In this document: in pieces, positions 6,667 through 14,741 of the stretch
Layout of the letters: each line of letters starts with the position of its first letter
Position numbering within the stretch: the first letter of the stretch is position 1
DNA from: UBA8389 sp964472175
GTDB lineage: Bacteria > Bacteroidota > Bacteroidia > Bacteroidales > UBA1402
Direction: 5' to 3'
DNA length: 34,879 bases
Assembly: GCA_964472175.1 (NCBI GenBank)
Contig: CAYYJF010000019.1
Span: 1 to 34,879, forward strand
Position numbers and translations under genes: made by a program
The notes under the pieces: generated by a model
Database searches by the model: none
Told to the model about the DNA's origin: nothing
What the model saw: only the letters and a program-made list of their open reading frames with translations

Positions 6667-8933
6667 TCGTTCAATTGTTCTTTTCTCCGCACCAATTGTA
6701 CATTTTTAATCTGGGATATCTTCATACACAGCTGGTTGACATCTTCCACATCGTGTACGTACAATTCAATAGAACCCCGGAATATACCGTCTTTGGTTTC
6801 AAACAAGAGTTTGGTCATATTGACCGCCAGTTCATCGGAAACGATTTTGGCAATCTGGCTCACAATGCCCACGCCGTCAATCCCTTTTAATTCAAGCTCG
6901 ACGGGAAACGAAAGGGCTTTGTGTGTGGCCCATTCTGCCGTCACAATCCGACCTCCGAACCCGGATTTGAGCCGCATGGCCACCGGACATTGTCTTTTGT
7001 GTACAGACACATTTCCGTTGTCTTCCACAAATCCAATCACATCATCACCGGGAATGGGTTGACAACAGTCGGCCAGTTTATATTGCTGGTTGACAGATTC
7101 TTCTGTGAGTTTGTGCGTGTTCTTGTAGTCAATTTTTTCGTTGGTGTTTTCGACCAGTTCGGGCTTGGGCTTGTTGCTGATGCCCAATGACAAACGCCAG
7201 TATTGAATAAATTTGTTCTTGCTTTTGTTCGTTTTGAATAAATCCTTCAGGGAGTCGTCCAGGACCAAATTTCCTGTGCCCAGCTTCATCAACAAGTCGT
7301 CTCTGTTTTCAAGGTCGAAATGTTGCATCAAAAGTTCTGTGCTGTGCTGGTCGTAAGGGTATCTGATTTGATTGAAAAAGTTGGTGAGAATCACATCGCC
7401 TTTGCCGATAAAATCTTTGTTTTCCTTGCGGAATTTGGCACGGATTTTGGTTTTGGCACTGCCTGTGGTGACCCATTCAACCCATTCATATTTAGGCGTT
7501 TGACTTTGAGAAGTGAGAATTTCGACTTGGTCTCCACTGCTCAGGATGTGGCTCATGGGGACCAACTTGTGGTTCACTTTGGCCCCGATGCAATGAAAGC
7601 CGATTTCGCTGTGCAGGGAGAAGGCAAAATCCAGGGCCGTCGAATTGGTCGGCATGGTTTTGATTTCGCCTTTGGGCGTGAAAACGAAGATTTCTGAGGC
7701 AAACAGATTCAGTTTGATGGTGTCCAGAAAGTCGATGGCATTGGGTTCGGGATTTTCCAAAATTTCCTTGATGGTATCTATCCATCGGTTCAATTCGTTT
7801 TCCTCCTCAATTTCACCGGTTTTATATCGCCAGTGCGCTGCGAAGCCCCGTTCCGCGATTTCATTCATCCGTTCACTCCGGATTTGAATTTCTATCCATT
7901 CTCCGGCAGGCCCCATTACCGTTACATGCAATGCCTGATAGCCATTGGCTTTGGGGTAACTCACCCAATCCCGAATGCGGTCGGGGTGGTATTTGTAAAT
8001 ATCGGTAATGGCAGAATAAATATCAAAACAGCGTTTTTTTTCTTCCGAAGACACCGTGGGGTCTGACATACTTTTCTCGGTCGAAAAAATGATGCGGACC
8101 GCCAGCAGGTCATAGATTTCGTCAAAGGAAATGCCTTTGGTTTGCATTTTGTTCCAAATCGAGTAGATGGATTTGGTTCTGGCCTTCAACCGATAGTTGA
8201 TGCCCATCGAATCCAACTTGTTTCGAATGGGTTGGGTGAAGGTTTCGTAGAGTTCGTTTCTGGCTTTGGCCGTGCTTTCCACTTTTTGCGCCAATTCCTC
8301 GTAGGTATCTGGATGCTCGTATTTGAAGCTTAAATTTTCCAGTTCGGTTTTGATCCGATTCAGCCCCAGGCGATTGGCCAAAGGTGCATAGATAAAAATG
8401 GTTTCACCCGAAATTTTGTATTGCTTGCTTGGTGTCATGGATCCCAGCGTGCGCATATTGTGCAGTCTATCAGCCATTTTGATGAGCACAACCCGAATGT
8501 CGTCTGCCATGGTGAGGAGCAACTTCCTCAGATTTTCAGTTTGGGCCGATGACTGTTCTCCAAAGATGCCGCCAGAGATTTTCGTCAATCCATCAACGAT
8601 GGAGGCAATTTTCTTACCGAAACTTTTCTCGATGTCTTCCGTGGTGTATTCTGTATCCTCCACCACATCGTGGAGCAAAGCGGAGCAAATGGAGGTTGAA
8701 CCCAATCCGATCTCGTTGCAGCAAATTCTGGCAACAGAAAGGGGGTGCAAAATATAGGGTTCACCCGAACGACGGCGAATGCCGTTGTGGGCATGGTTTG
8801 CGAAATTGAAAGCCTTGGTAATCAGCTCTATTTTTTTACGGTGATTCGAGCTTAAATAATCATTCAGGAGCAGTTCAAACTGTTCATTGATCTGATTGAT
8901 TTCATCTTGCGTAAAGCTGGAGACCTCTGACAT
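6660..8933 (-). CDS. relA/spoT: Bifunctional (p)ppGpp synthetase/hydrolase, RelA/SpoT family (RSH)
   Basis: It makes and degrades (p)ppGpp, the stringent-response alarmone. The 757 residues carry the full long-RSH order. The HD hydrolase domain has H49/H63, the HD pair in ALLHDVVEDTEYT (88-89) and KMADRLHNMRTL (152-163). The synthetase domain (about 250-370) has SIYSIWNKMQ, DEIYDLLAVRI, NGYQALHVTVMGP and WIEIQIR. A TGS domain sits at about 414-475, and a C-terminal ACT domain (about 675-755) follows a zinc-finger-like region containing ADCCQPIPGDDV. The hydrolase motifs look intact, so I expect both activities. It is the last gene of the parA-parB-DUF5683-mltD chain, 12 bases after mltD. Confidence 0.95.
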   Translation of the reverse strand: MSEVSSFTQDEINQINEQFELLLNDYLSSNHRKKIELITKAFNFANHAHNGIRRRSGEPYILHPLSVARICCNEIGLGSTSICSALLHDVVEDTEYTTEDIEKSFGKKIASIVDGLTKISGGIFGEQSSAQTENLRKLLLTMADDIRVVLIKMADRLHNMRTLGSMTPSKQYKISGETIFIYAPLANRLGLNRIKTELENLSFKYEHPDTYEELAQKVESTAKARNELYETFTQPIRNKLDSMGINYRLKARTKSIYSIWNKMQTKGISFDEIYDLLAVRIIFSTEKSMSDPTVSSEEKKRCFDIYSAITDIYKYHPDRIRDWVSYPKANGYQALHVTVMGPAGEWIEIQIRSERMNEIAERGFAAHWRYKTGEIEEENELNRWIDTIKEILENPEPNAIDFLDTIKLNLFASEIFVFTPKGEIKTMPTNSTALDFAFSLHSEIGFHCIGAKVNHKLVPMSHILSSGDQVEILTSQSQTPKYEWVEWVTTGSAKTKIRAKFRKENKDFIGKGDVILTNFFNQIRYPYDQHSTELLMQHFDLENRDDLLMKLGTGNLVLDDSLKDLFKTNKSKNKFIQYWRLSLGISNKPKPELVENTNEKIDYKNTHKLTEESVNQQYKLADCCQPIPGDDVIGFVEDNGNVSVHKRQCPVAMRLKSGFGGRIVTAEWATHKALSFPVELELKGIDGVGIVSQIAKIVSDELAVNMTKLLFETKDGIFRGSIELYVHDVEDVNQLCMKISQIKNVQLVRRKEQLNDY

Positions 8934-8945
8934 ATAGTTGAAACG

Positions 8946-10214
8946 TTAAATTTTTAGTTTCATTCCGATTTGAATATTGGAACTCTTCAACTTATTTTTC
9001 TTTTTGATGGATGTTACGGTAGTACCGTACCTGGATGCGATCTCCGAAAGGGTGTCACCTTGTCTCACCCGATAGGTGCGTTGGGTGGCTTTGGGCGCTG
9101 CCGGTTTGGCTGCCAGTTTTGCCGGTTCAATCGTTAAAGGTTTCTGTATCAATGAATCCGCACCATAGTTGAAAATGCTGTCCTGATTTTCGATGAAGGA
9201 CAACGTATATTGCACCGGCAGGCACAAACTCATCAACTTGTCCGGACTGGCAGGAATGACACCGGCCCTGTATTGGGGATTCAACATCACCAGATCCTGC
9301 TTGGAAACACCAAGGACAGTGGATATTTGTTCAAAATGCATTTCTTTGTCCAGCATCAGGGTGTCTGTATGAAGCGGATATTCTGTTTTGATGGGGCAAA
9401 TGCGGTGCTCTTTGTAATAATTCATGACGTAATTGGCGGCAATGAAATAGGGAACATAACCCCTGGTTTCACTGGGTAGATAGGGATAAATTTCCCAGTA
9501 GTCTTTTTTGCCTCCCGATCGGGTGATGGCTTTGTTTACATTCCCCGGACCGCAATTGTAGGCTGCGATGGCCAAATGCCAATCGCCGAAGATGCCGTAC
9601 AAATCTTTTAAGTACCGGGCAGCGGCATCGGTGGCTTTGATGGGGTCGCAGCGTTCATCCAGAATGCTGTTGACTTCCAGGCCGTAGATTTTTCCTGTCA
9701 TAAACATAAATTGCCACAAACCGGTTGCGCCAACCCTCGATCTGGCATTCGGATTGAGTGCCGATTCAACAATGGCCAAATACTTCAATTCATTGGGCAA
9801 TTTGTATTTCTCCAGGGTTTGTTCAAAGAGTGGGAAAAAATAATCGCTGATGCCCAACATGGCGGCCACTTGCTTGCGTCTATCTGCCGCATATTTGTCG
9901 ATACAGGTTCTGACAACGTGGTTGAAAGGCATTTTGATCACGGTGTTCATGCGTGCCAAACGCATCTTGATGACCGTATCCGACACATTTGGATTCAGAG
10001 AATCAAAACGACAGTCTTTGTCAATGGGAATAAAATTTTTAATGTGCCAGTCCTGAAACAGACTGTCCATATTGGAATCGAAATTTTCAGGGGGATGCAC
10101 TTCAAGATCCTTACGCTCTCCCGACAAGAAAGCATTGGGACTGAGCATGCTGTCATTGGCATATGACAGACGCCCAATTGAAAGAAATAAAACAAATATC
10201 AAAAAATACCTCAT
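8946..10214 (-). CDS. mltD: Membrane-bound lytic murein transglycosylase D-like protein (SLT + LysM)
   Basis: It cleaves the glycan strands of peptidoglycan to 1,6-anhydromuropeptides in the periplasm. The 422 residues begin with a signal peptide (1-19, cleavage near S-Y-A). The SLT domain spans about 135-260. Glu150 in LAIVESALNP is the expected catalytic acid, followed by GATGLWQFM and AIAAYNCGPGNV. One LysM peptidoglycan-binding repeat closes the protein (380-422, YRVRQGDTLSEIASRYG), where E. coli MltD has more. There is no lipobox, so it is probably soluble or held by LysM. It sits 15 bases after the DUF5683 gene and 12 before the RSH gene on the same strand, so it is most likely in that operon. 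Confidence 0.93.
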   Translation of the reverse strand: MRYFLIFVLFLSIGRLSYANDSMLSPNAFLSGERKDLEVHPPENFDSNMDSLFQDWHIKNFIPIDKDCRFDSLNPNVSDTVIKMRLARMNTVIKMPFNHVVRTCIDKYAADRRKQVAAMLGISDYFFPLFEQTLEKYKLPNELKYLAIVESALNPNARSRVGATGLWQFMFMTGKIYGLEVNSILDERCDPIKATDAAARYLKDLYGIFGDWHLAIAAYNCGPGNVNKAITRSGGKKDYWEIYPYLPSETRGYVPYFIAANYVMNYYKEHRICPIKTEYPLHTDTLMLDKEMHFEQISTVLGVSKQDLVMLNPQYRAGVIPASPDKLMSLCLPVQYTLSFIENQDSIFNYGADSLIQKPLTIEPAKLAAKPAAPKATQRTYRVRQGDTLSEIASRYGTTVTSIKKKNKLKSSNIQIGMKLKI

Positions 10215-10229
10215 ATCACATAAAAAAAA

Positions 10230-10919
10230 TTAAAAGCGGTATGCCAGGTTCAATCCAACAGCACGTATTCCGCCGAAGTCTCTGGAGCTTGATGCCGGAG
10301 ACAAACTCAAATCGGGACTAATATCAAAATCATAAAGTTGCGCATCAACAAAAGCATCCAACATGGAGATGACGTACAATCCGGCTGCCGCAACATAACT
10401 CAAATCCCTTGAACGTCTGTACTTTTTCTGTCGATTGGAAAGTACCGTTGTCAAATAGGAAGTATTGGTAACAACAGTTCCTCTGGGTAACAAATCTATG
10501 TAACTGTCCGTATTTGGATCGTTGTCAAGGATGTCCCTATAGGCATTGGTATATGCGTTGTAATATCTTGTATTCCATCTAATTGCATATACAATGCCGC
10601 AAACCCCTGCACCAATGAAGGGCAGTTTCCAATATCTTCTGTTGTACAATTGTCCCAATCCGGGGCATAAGGCCGAATACCAGACGGCTTTTTGCGGGTT
10701 GGGTTTGTATTTTTCCTGAATTTTCAACGATGTCAGATTCTGAACACTTCCGGAATCTACTGTCAATAAGGCACTTTCAGCGATTTTTTTCATCGTTGAA
10801 AGGCTTGAAACGACCGTTGAATCTGCATCTTCAGAAGCCAAAACTTCATGGACGCTCAGAAAAGAAAAGCATGTCATCAAAAGAGTTTGAAGCACCAACC
10901 ACTTATATGTAACGATCAT
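10230..10919 (-). CDS. DUF5683 domain protein, envelope-associated
   Basis: A 229-residue protein of unknown function. The DUF5683 core begins near residue 68 with PNPQKAVWYSALCPGLGQLY, followed by NRRYWKLPFIGAGVCGIVYA and a later hydrophobic block LSYVAAAGLYVISMLDAFVDAQL. The N-terminus is a likely signal peptide (hydrophobic, ending V-L-A-S). It is probably anchored by two or more membrane segments. ATG 10919 is preferred over an upstream TTG at 10928. It starts 13 bases after the parB stop. The fixed place of this family between parB and mltD in Bacteroidia suggests an envelope role tied to growth or division, but no activity is known to me. Confidence 0.85.
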   Translation of the reverse strand: MIVTYKWLVLQTLLMTCFSFLSVHEVLASEDADSTVVSSLSTMKKIAESALLTVDSGSVQNLTSLKIQEKYKPNPQKAVWYSALCPGLGQLYNRRYWKLPFIGAGVCGIVYAIRWNTRYYNAYTNAYRDILDNDPNTDSYIDLLPRGTVVTNTSYLTTVLSNRQKKYRRSRDLSYVAAAGLYVISMLDAFVDAQLYDFDISPDLSLSPASSSRDFGGIRAVGLNLAYRF

Positions 10920-10932
10920 GCGTTTCAAGGTC

Positions 10933-11817
10933 TCAATCCAACATTTTATCGAACGAAATCAACAAATTCTCCAGCTCTTCTTCCGTTTTGAACGGAATGG
11001 TGATGGAGCCTTTTCCACCTTCACCAATCTTGAATTTCACATTGGCTTTCAACTTATCAGACAAAATATGTTGCAATTCCAAATATTCTTCCGGTGTTTT
11101 GCTGTTTTTTTTTGCCTTACCACCTGCTGATTCCAGTGATTGACCTTCGGCAATGGCACGAACCATTTCTTCCACTTTCCTTACAGAATAACCATGCAAA
11201 ACGGTCTCTTCGTAAAGGGATAGCTGGATGGTCGGGTCGTCGATATTGACCAAAGCACGGGCATGGCCCATATCGATGCGACGGTATTGCAAGCCGATTT
11301 GAATTTCCGCAGGCAATTTCAACAAACGGATGTAGTTGGCAATGGTGGTTCTTTTTTTACCCAACCGTTCACTCAACTTTTCCTGTGTTAAGTTGTATAT
11401 TTCTTGCAATTTTTGAAAAGCAAGTGCAATTTCAATGGCATTTAAATCTTCGCGTTGAATGTTTTCAATCAAAGCCATTTCCATCACCGCATCGTCTTCA
11501 GCCGTTTTGATATAAGCCGGAATCCGATCCAGGCCGGCAATCTTGGATGCCCTGAAACGACGTTCACCTGCAATGATCTGGTAGGTGTCGTCGGCCATTT
11601 TTCTCAGTGAAATGGGCTGAATGACACCAATGTTTCTGATGGAAGTAGCCAATTCTTGCAGGGCTTCTGCGTCGAATTCCCGTCTTGGCTGATCTGGATT
11701 GGCAAAAATCATGGAGAGCTCAACCTCATTGATGGAGGATGACCCTTCTGTTCGGATTTCTTCTGTACTAATCAGTGCATCTAAACCTCTTCCTAAAGCA
11801 TTTTTCTTTACCACCAT
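10933..11817 (-). CDS. parB: Chromosome-partitioning protein ParB (Spo0J)
   Basis: A CTP-dependent DNA clamp that loads at parS and spreads to organise the origin region. Its 294 residues begin VKKNALGRGLDALIS, the N-terminal peptide that in ParB proteins contacts and stimulates ParA. The CTP-binding motif GERRFRA and the ENIQRED segment are intact. The helix-turn-helix LTQEKLSERLGKKRTTIANY follows, then a C-terminal dimerisation part. I chose ATG 11817 because it directly precedes the conserved GRGLDALI; a start 14 codons upstream would add an unusual extension. It lies 50 bases after parA. I found no consensus parS in the window, so the centromere must be elsewhere. Confidence 0.96.
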   Translation of the reverse strand: MVVKKNALGRGLDALISTEEIRTEGSSSINEVELSMIFANPDQPRREFDAEALQELATSIRNIGVIQPISLRKMADDTYQIIAGERRFRASKIAGLDRIPAYIKTAEDDAVMEMALIENIQREDLNAIEIALAFQKLQEIYNLTQEKLSERLGKKRTTIANYIRLLKLPAEIQIGLQYRRIDMGHARALVNIDDPTIQLSLYEETVLHGYSVRKVEEMVRAIAEGQSLESAGGKAKKNSKTPEEYLELQHILSDKLKANVKFKIGEGGKGSITIPFKTEEELENLLISFDKMLD

Positions 11818-11867
11818 GGACTTGTATTCTTTTGTGTGCAACGCCTTACCGATGCACAATATAGCGA

Positions 11868-12635
11868 TTATTTTTTATTCTTATTTAATATTTCTACGGC
11901 CAGTTGCATGTAATCCACAGAGCCTTTTGAATCGGCATCATACAACAAAACCGGAATGCCGTAACTGGGTGCTTCACTCAATTTGACATTGCGCTGAATG
12001 ATGGTTTGAAAAACCAATTTGTCAAAATGTCGTTTCACTTCTTCACTCACTTGTCTGGCCAACCTCAATCTGGCATCGTACATGGTCAGTAAGAAACCCT
12101 CAATTTCCAATTTTGGATTGAGCTTGGATTTTATGATCTTGATGGTATTCAGCAATTTACTGATACCTTCAAGGGCAAAATACTCACACTGAACAGGGAT
12201 GATGACCGAATCGGCAGCCGTCAGGCAATTGACCGTAATCAAGCCCAAGGAAGGTGAGCAGTCAATCAAAATATAATCGTACGCGTCTTTAATGGGTGTC
12301 AAAATGTCACTCATGATGCGTTCCCGATTGTCCATATTGATCATTTCCAATTCCGCACCCACCAAATCAATGTGCGAAGGAATGATGTCCAAACCTTCAA
12401 GATCCGACTTTTTAATGGCGGTTTTTGGGTCGATTTTGTTGATCAGACATTCATAGATGGTTGCCTCCAACGATTTGATGTCAATTCCAAAGCCGGATGA
12501 AGCATTTGCTTGCGGATCGGCATCCACAACCAGCACTTTTTTCTCTTGTGCAGCCAGCGATGCGGCCAGGTTGATGGTGGTGGTGGTTTTCCCGACGCCT
12601 CCCTTTTGATTGGCTAAAGCGATGATTTTTCCCAT
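11868..12635 (-). CDS. parA: Chromosome-partitioning ATPase ParA (Soj)
   Basis: A deviant Walker ATPase that binds the nucleoid non-specifically when bound to ATP and moves ParB-parS complexes. The 255 residues start MGKIIALANQKGGVGKTTTT with the deviant P-loop KGGVGKTT at 10-17. VLVVDADPQANAS (Walker A') and DYILIDCSPSLG (Walker B) follow. There is no N-terminal helix-turn-helix, so this is the small chromosomal type rather than the plasmid P1 type. It is the first gene of a five-gene minus-strand chain. A TATCTTTG box 74 bases upstream is the probable operon promoter. Confidence 0.96.
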   Translation of the reverse strand: MGKIIALANQKGGVGKTTTTINLAASLAAQEKKVLVVDADPQANASSGFGIDIKSLEATIYECLINKIDPKTAIKKSDLEGLDIIPSHIDLVGAELEMINMDNRERIMSDILTPIKDAYDYILIDCSPSLGLITVNCLTAADSVIIPVQCEYFALEGISKLLNTIKIIKSKLNPKLEIEGFLLTMYDARLRLARQVSEEVKRHFDKLVFQTIIQRNVKLSEAPSYGIPVLLYDADSKGSVDYMQLAVEILNKNKK

Positions 12636-12708
12636 TCTTTATCTTAGTATTCTGAAAGTCAGTTGAAACGAATATCTTTAAATCCTTGTTTCGGACAAAA
12701 CCGATGCG

Positions 12709-12716
12709 CAAAGATA
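12709..12716 (-). promoter_or_regulatory. Probable -7 box of the parA operon
   Basis: The minus strand reads TATCTTTG, an exact match to the Bacteroidota -7 consensus TAnnTTTG, 73 bases before the parA start. No convincing -33 element is visible. It would drive parA-parB-DUF5683-mltD-RSH. Confidence 0.6.
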
Positions 12717-12810
12717 GAGAAAAAAACCAATCTTTGACAGAAGGTTGTCAACAGGGAGTCTTATAGATTGTTAACAAAACAGGACTGTATGTGGGCTGTC
12801 CGTTTTTTTA

Positions 12811-12818
12811 TACCTTTG
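12811..12818 (+). promoter_or_regulatory. Probable -7 box of the surE operon
   Basis: TACCTTTG matches TAnnTTTG, 28 bases before the surE ATG and divergent from the parA promoter. It would drive the surE-lpxB-GT39-gtrA-GT2 chain. The -33 region is not clear. Confidence 0.6.
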
Positions 12819-12846
12819 TAAGTACTTCAAAATTTCATCTTATTTT

Positions 12847-13614
12847 ATGAAAAATAAACCCTTGATACTGATTTCCAACGACGATGGTTTTATCGCGCCC
12901 GGAATTCGATTTTTAATAGAGGTGTTGAAACCTTTTGCAGAATTGTTGGTGGTTGCCCCGCAATCGGGCCGTTCCGGCATGTCAACCGCCATCACCGTGA
13001 AGACCCCACTTGACCTGATTCAGGTTAGTGAAGAACCCGATCTGCGCATTTTTAGAAGCAACGGCACCCCGGTGGATTGCGTCAAGCTGGCTTTGAATAT
13101 TTTAACCCTCGACAGGCAACCCGACCTGATCGTATCCGGCATCAACCATGGCAGCAATGCTTCGGTGGCCATCCATTATTCAGGGACCATGGGTGCGGTG
13201 TTGGAAGGATGCATGAGCGGCATTCCCTCCATCGGTTTTTCACTGGACAATCACATGGCTGAAGCCAATTTTAAACCCTGCCGGCCTTTCATCGAAAGCA
13301 TTGTCAAGTCGGTGTTGGAACATTCACTGCCAAAAGGCGTTTGTCTGAATGTCAATTTCCCCGATGTGGAAACCATCAAAGGACTGAAAATATGCAGGCA
13401 GACCCGTGGCCGTTGGGTGGAAGAATTCGACGTGCGCAAACACCCCAGAGGCGGTGATTATTATTGGTTGATGGGTGCCTTCAGAAATGATGAACCCCAA
13501 TCGGCTGATACCGATATGTACTGCATGGAGCAGGGATATGCTGCAGTGGTGCCTTCCCAAATTGACATGACTTCGTATGAAATGATCGAAACCATGAAAA
13601 CCTGGAATTTATGA
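12847..13614 (+). CDS. surE: 5'-nucleotidase SurE
   Basis: A divalent-metal-dependent phosphatase of nucleoside 5'- and 3'-monophosphates in the cytosol, linked to stationary-phase survival in E. coli. The 255 residues carry the metal-site motif SNDDG (Asp12, Asp13), the APQSGRSGMS loop near residue 40 with the conserved serine, and SGINHGSN near residue 98 with the metal-binding asparagine. The length fits the family. Its stop overlaps the lpxB start by ATGA (13611-13614), which implies translational coupling. It is a nucleotidase leading an envelope operon, so its job here may be simple co-transcription. Confidence 0.95.
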   Translation: MKNKPLILISNDDGFIAPGIRFLIEVLKPFAELLVVAPQSGRSGMSTAITVKTPLDLIQVSEEPDLRIFRSNGTPVDCVKLALNILTLDRQPDLIVSGINHGSNASVAIHYSGTMGAVLEGCMSGIPSIGFSLDNHMAEANFKPCRPFIESIVKSVLEHSLPKGVCLNVNFPDVETIKGLKICRQTRGRWVEEFDVRKHPRGGDYYWLMGAFRNDEPQSADTDMYCMEQGYAAVVPSQIDMTSYEMIETMKTWNL

Positions 13615-14741
13615 AGTATTTTTTGGTTGTAGGAGAGGCATCGGGCGATTTGCATGCCTCCAACCTCATGCGGGAAATCCTTCAAAGAGACCCGGAAGCA
13701 AGTTTCGCTTTCTTTGGCGGTGATCAGATGGCCTCGGTTGGCGGCAAACCAATCAAACACTACCGCGAAATGGCTTTTATGGGCATCACGGCCGTGTTGA
13801 TGAATGCAGGAAAAATCCTGGCCAACATGTCCTTGTGCAAAAAAAGCATCCTGGATTGGAAGCCAGATGTGTTGATTCTGGTCGATTATGCCAGTTTTAA
13901 TTTAAGAATTGCCGCATTTGTTCAAAAGGAGATGCCCGAAGTGTCAGTTCATTTTTACATTTCACCCAAATTGTGGGCATGGAAATCGTATCGAATCAAA
14001 AGTTTCAGGGCGTACATCAAGCATCTATATGTCATTCTGCCTTTTGAAAAAACCTATTTTGACAAGCTGAACTATCCTGTGGAATACGTGGGGAATCCAA
14101 GTGTTGACAGTATGAAAGCTTATTTCGAACGCCCTTTTGATGAAGTTGCCTTCAAACACAAACATGGTTTGGATGAGCGTCCCATCATCGCCCTATTGCC
14201 GGGAAGCAGAACGGGTGAAATCAAACGCAATCTGCCCATTATGCGGGAAGCTGTGGCCCGTTTTTCGGGTTTTCAAGTGCTGGTGGCTGGTGCTCCTGGT
14301 CAGGATCAATCGATTTACAATCAGATACTTGATAAATCGGATCATGTGGTTTTTGGTGAAACCTACTCCCTGCTGCGTATGTCAATTGCAGCCATGGTAA
14401 CCTCAGGTACGGCGACGCTGGAAACGGCTTTGATCGGTATTCCGCAAGTGGTATGTTTTGCCGTGGATGGCGGCAGCATCCCCAATTGGATTTTCAAAAC
14501 CTTCATGCATGTGCCTTATTTTTCATTGGTGAACCTGATTGTGAACAAGCCTTTGGTGAAGGAATTGCTTGGGAATCAATGCACAGTCGAAAACTTGTGT
14601 GCAGCTTTTGAACCTTTGTTGACCGATTCGGATCAGCGGAAAGCCATTTTGGAAGGTTATGCCTTGATGAAACGCGAACTGGGACCTTCCGGTGCTTCCC
14701 AAAGGGCTGCAGAGGCCATTTTGAGCAATGTGAAACGCTGA
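13611..14741 (+). CDS. lpxB: Lipid-A-disaccharide synthase
   Basis: It joins UDP-2,3-diacylglucosamine and lipid X to form the lipid A disaccharide at the inner face of the inner membrane (GT19). The 376 residues start MKYFLVVGEASGDLHASNLM with the conserved GEASGD-H motif. FFGGDQM, the ISPKLWAWKSYRI segment and the nucleotide-binding half LLPGSRTGEIKRNLP follow, then SGTATLETALIGIPQVV. All are typical LpxB blocks. It is coupled to surE by ATGA and to the next gene by TGATG, sharing one base at 14741. Its presence shows that the organism makes an LPS-type outer membrane. Confidence 0.96.
   Translation: MKYFLVVGEASGDLHASNLMREILQRDPEASFAFFGGDQMASVGGKPIKHYREMAFMGITAVLMNAGKILANMSLCKKSILDWKPDVLILVDYASFNLRIAAFVQKEMPEVSVHFYISPKLWAWKSYRIKSFRAYIKHLYVILPFEKTYFDKLNYPVEYVGNPSVDSMKAYFERPFDEVAFKHKHGLDERPIIALLPGSRTGEIKRNLPIMREAVARFSGFQVLVAGAPGQDQSIYNQILDKSDHVVFGETYSLLRMSIAAMVTSGTATLETALIGIPQVVCFAVDGGSIPNWIFKTFMHVPYFSLVNLIVNKPLVKELLGNQCTVENLCAAFEPLLTDSDQRKAILEGYALMKRELGPSGASQRAAEAILSNVKR

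Noticed and set aside
8142..8809. Several 60-120-residue plus-strand open frames inside the RSH gene
   Set aside because: They are antisense to conserved HD and synthetase motifs and show no family signature.
10933..12846. parS site near parAB
   Set aside because: I looked for TGTTTCACGTGAAACA-like palindromes in and around parA and parB and found none. The centromere is presumably elsewhere.
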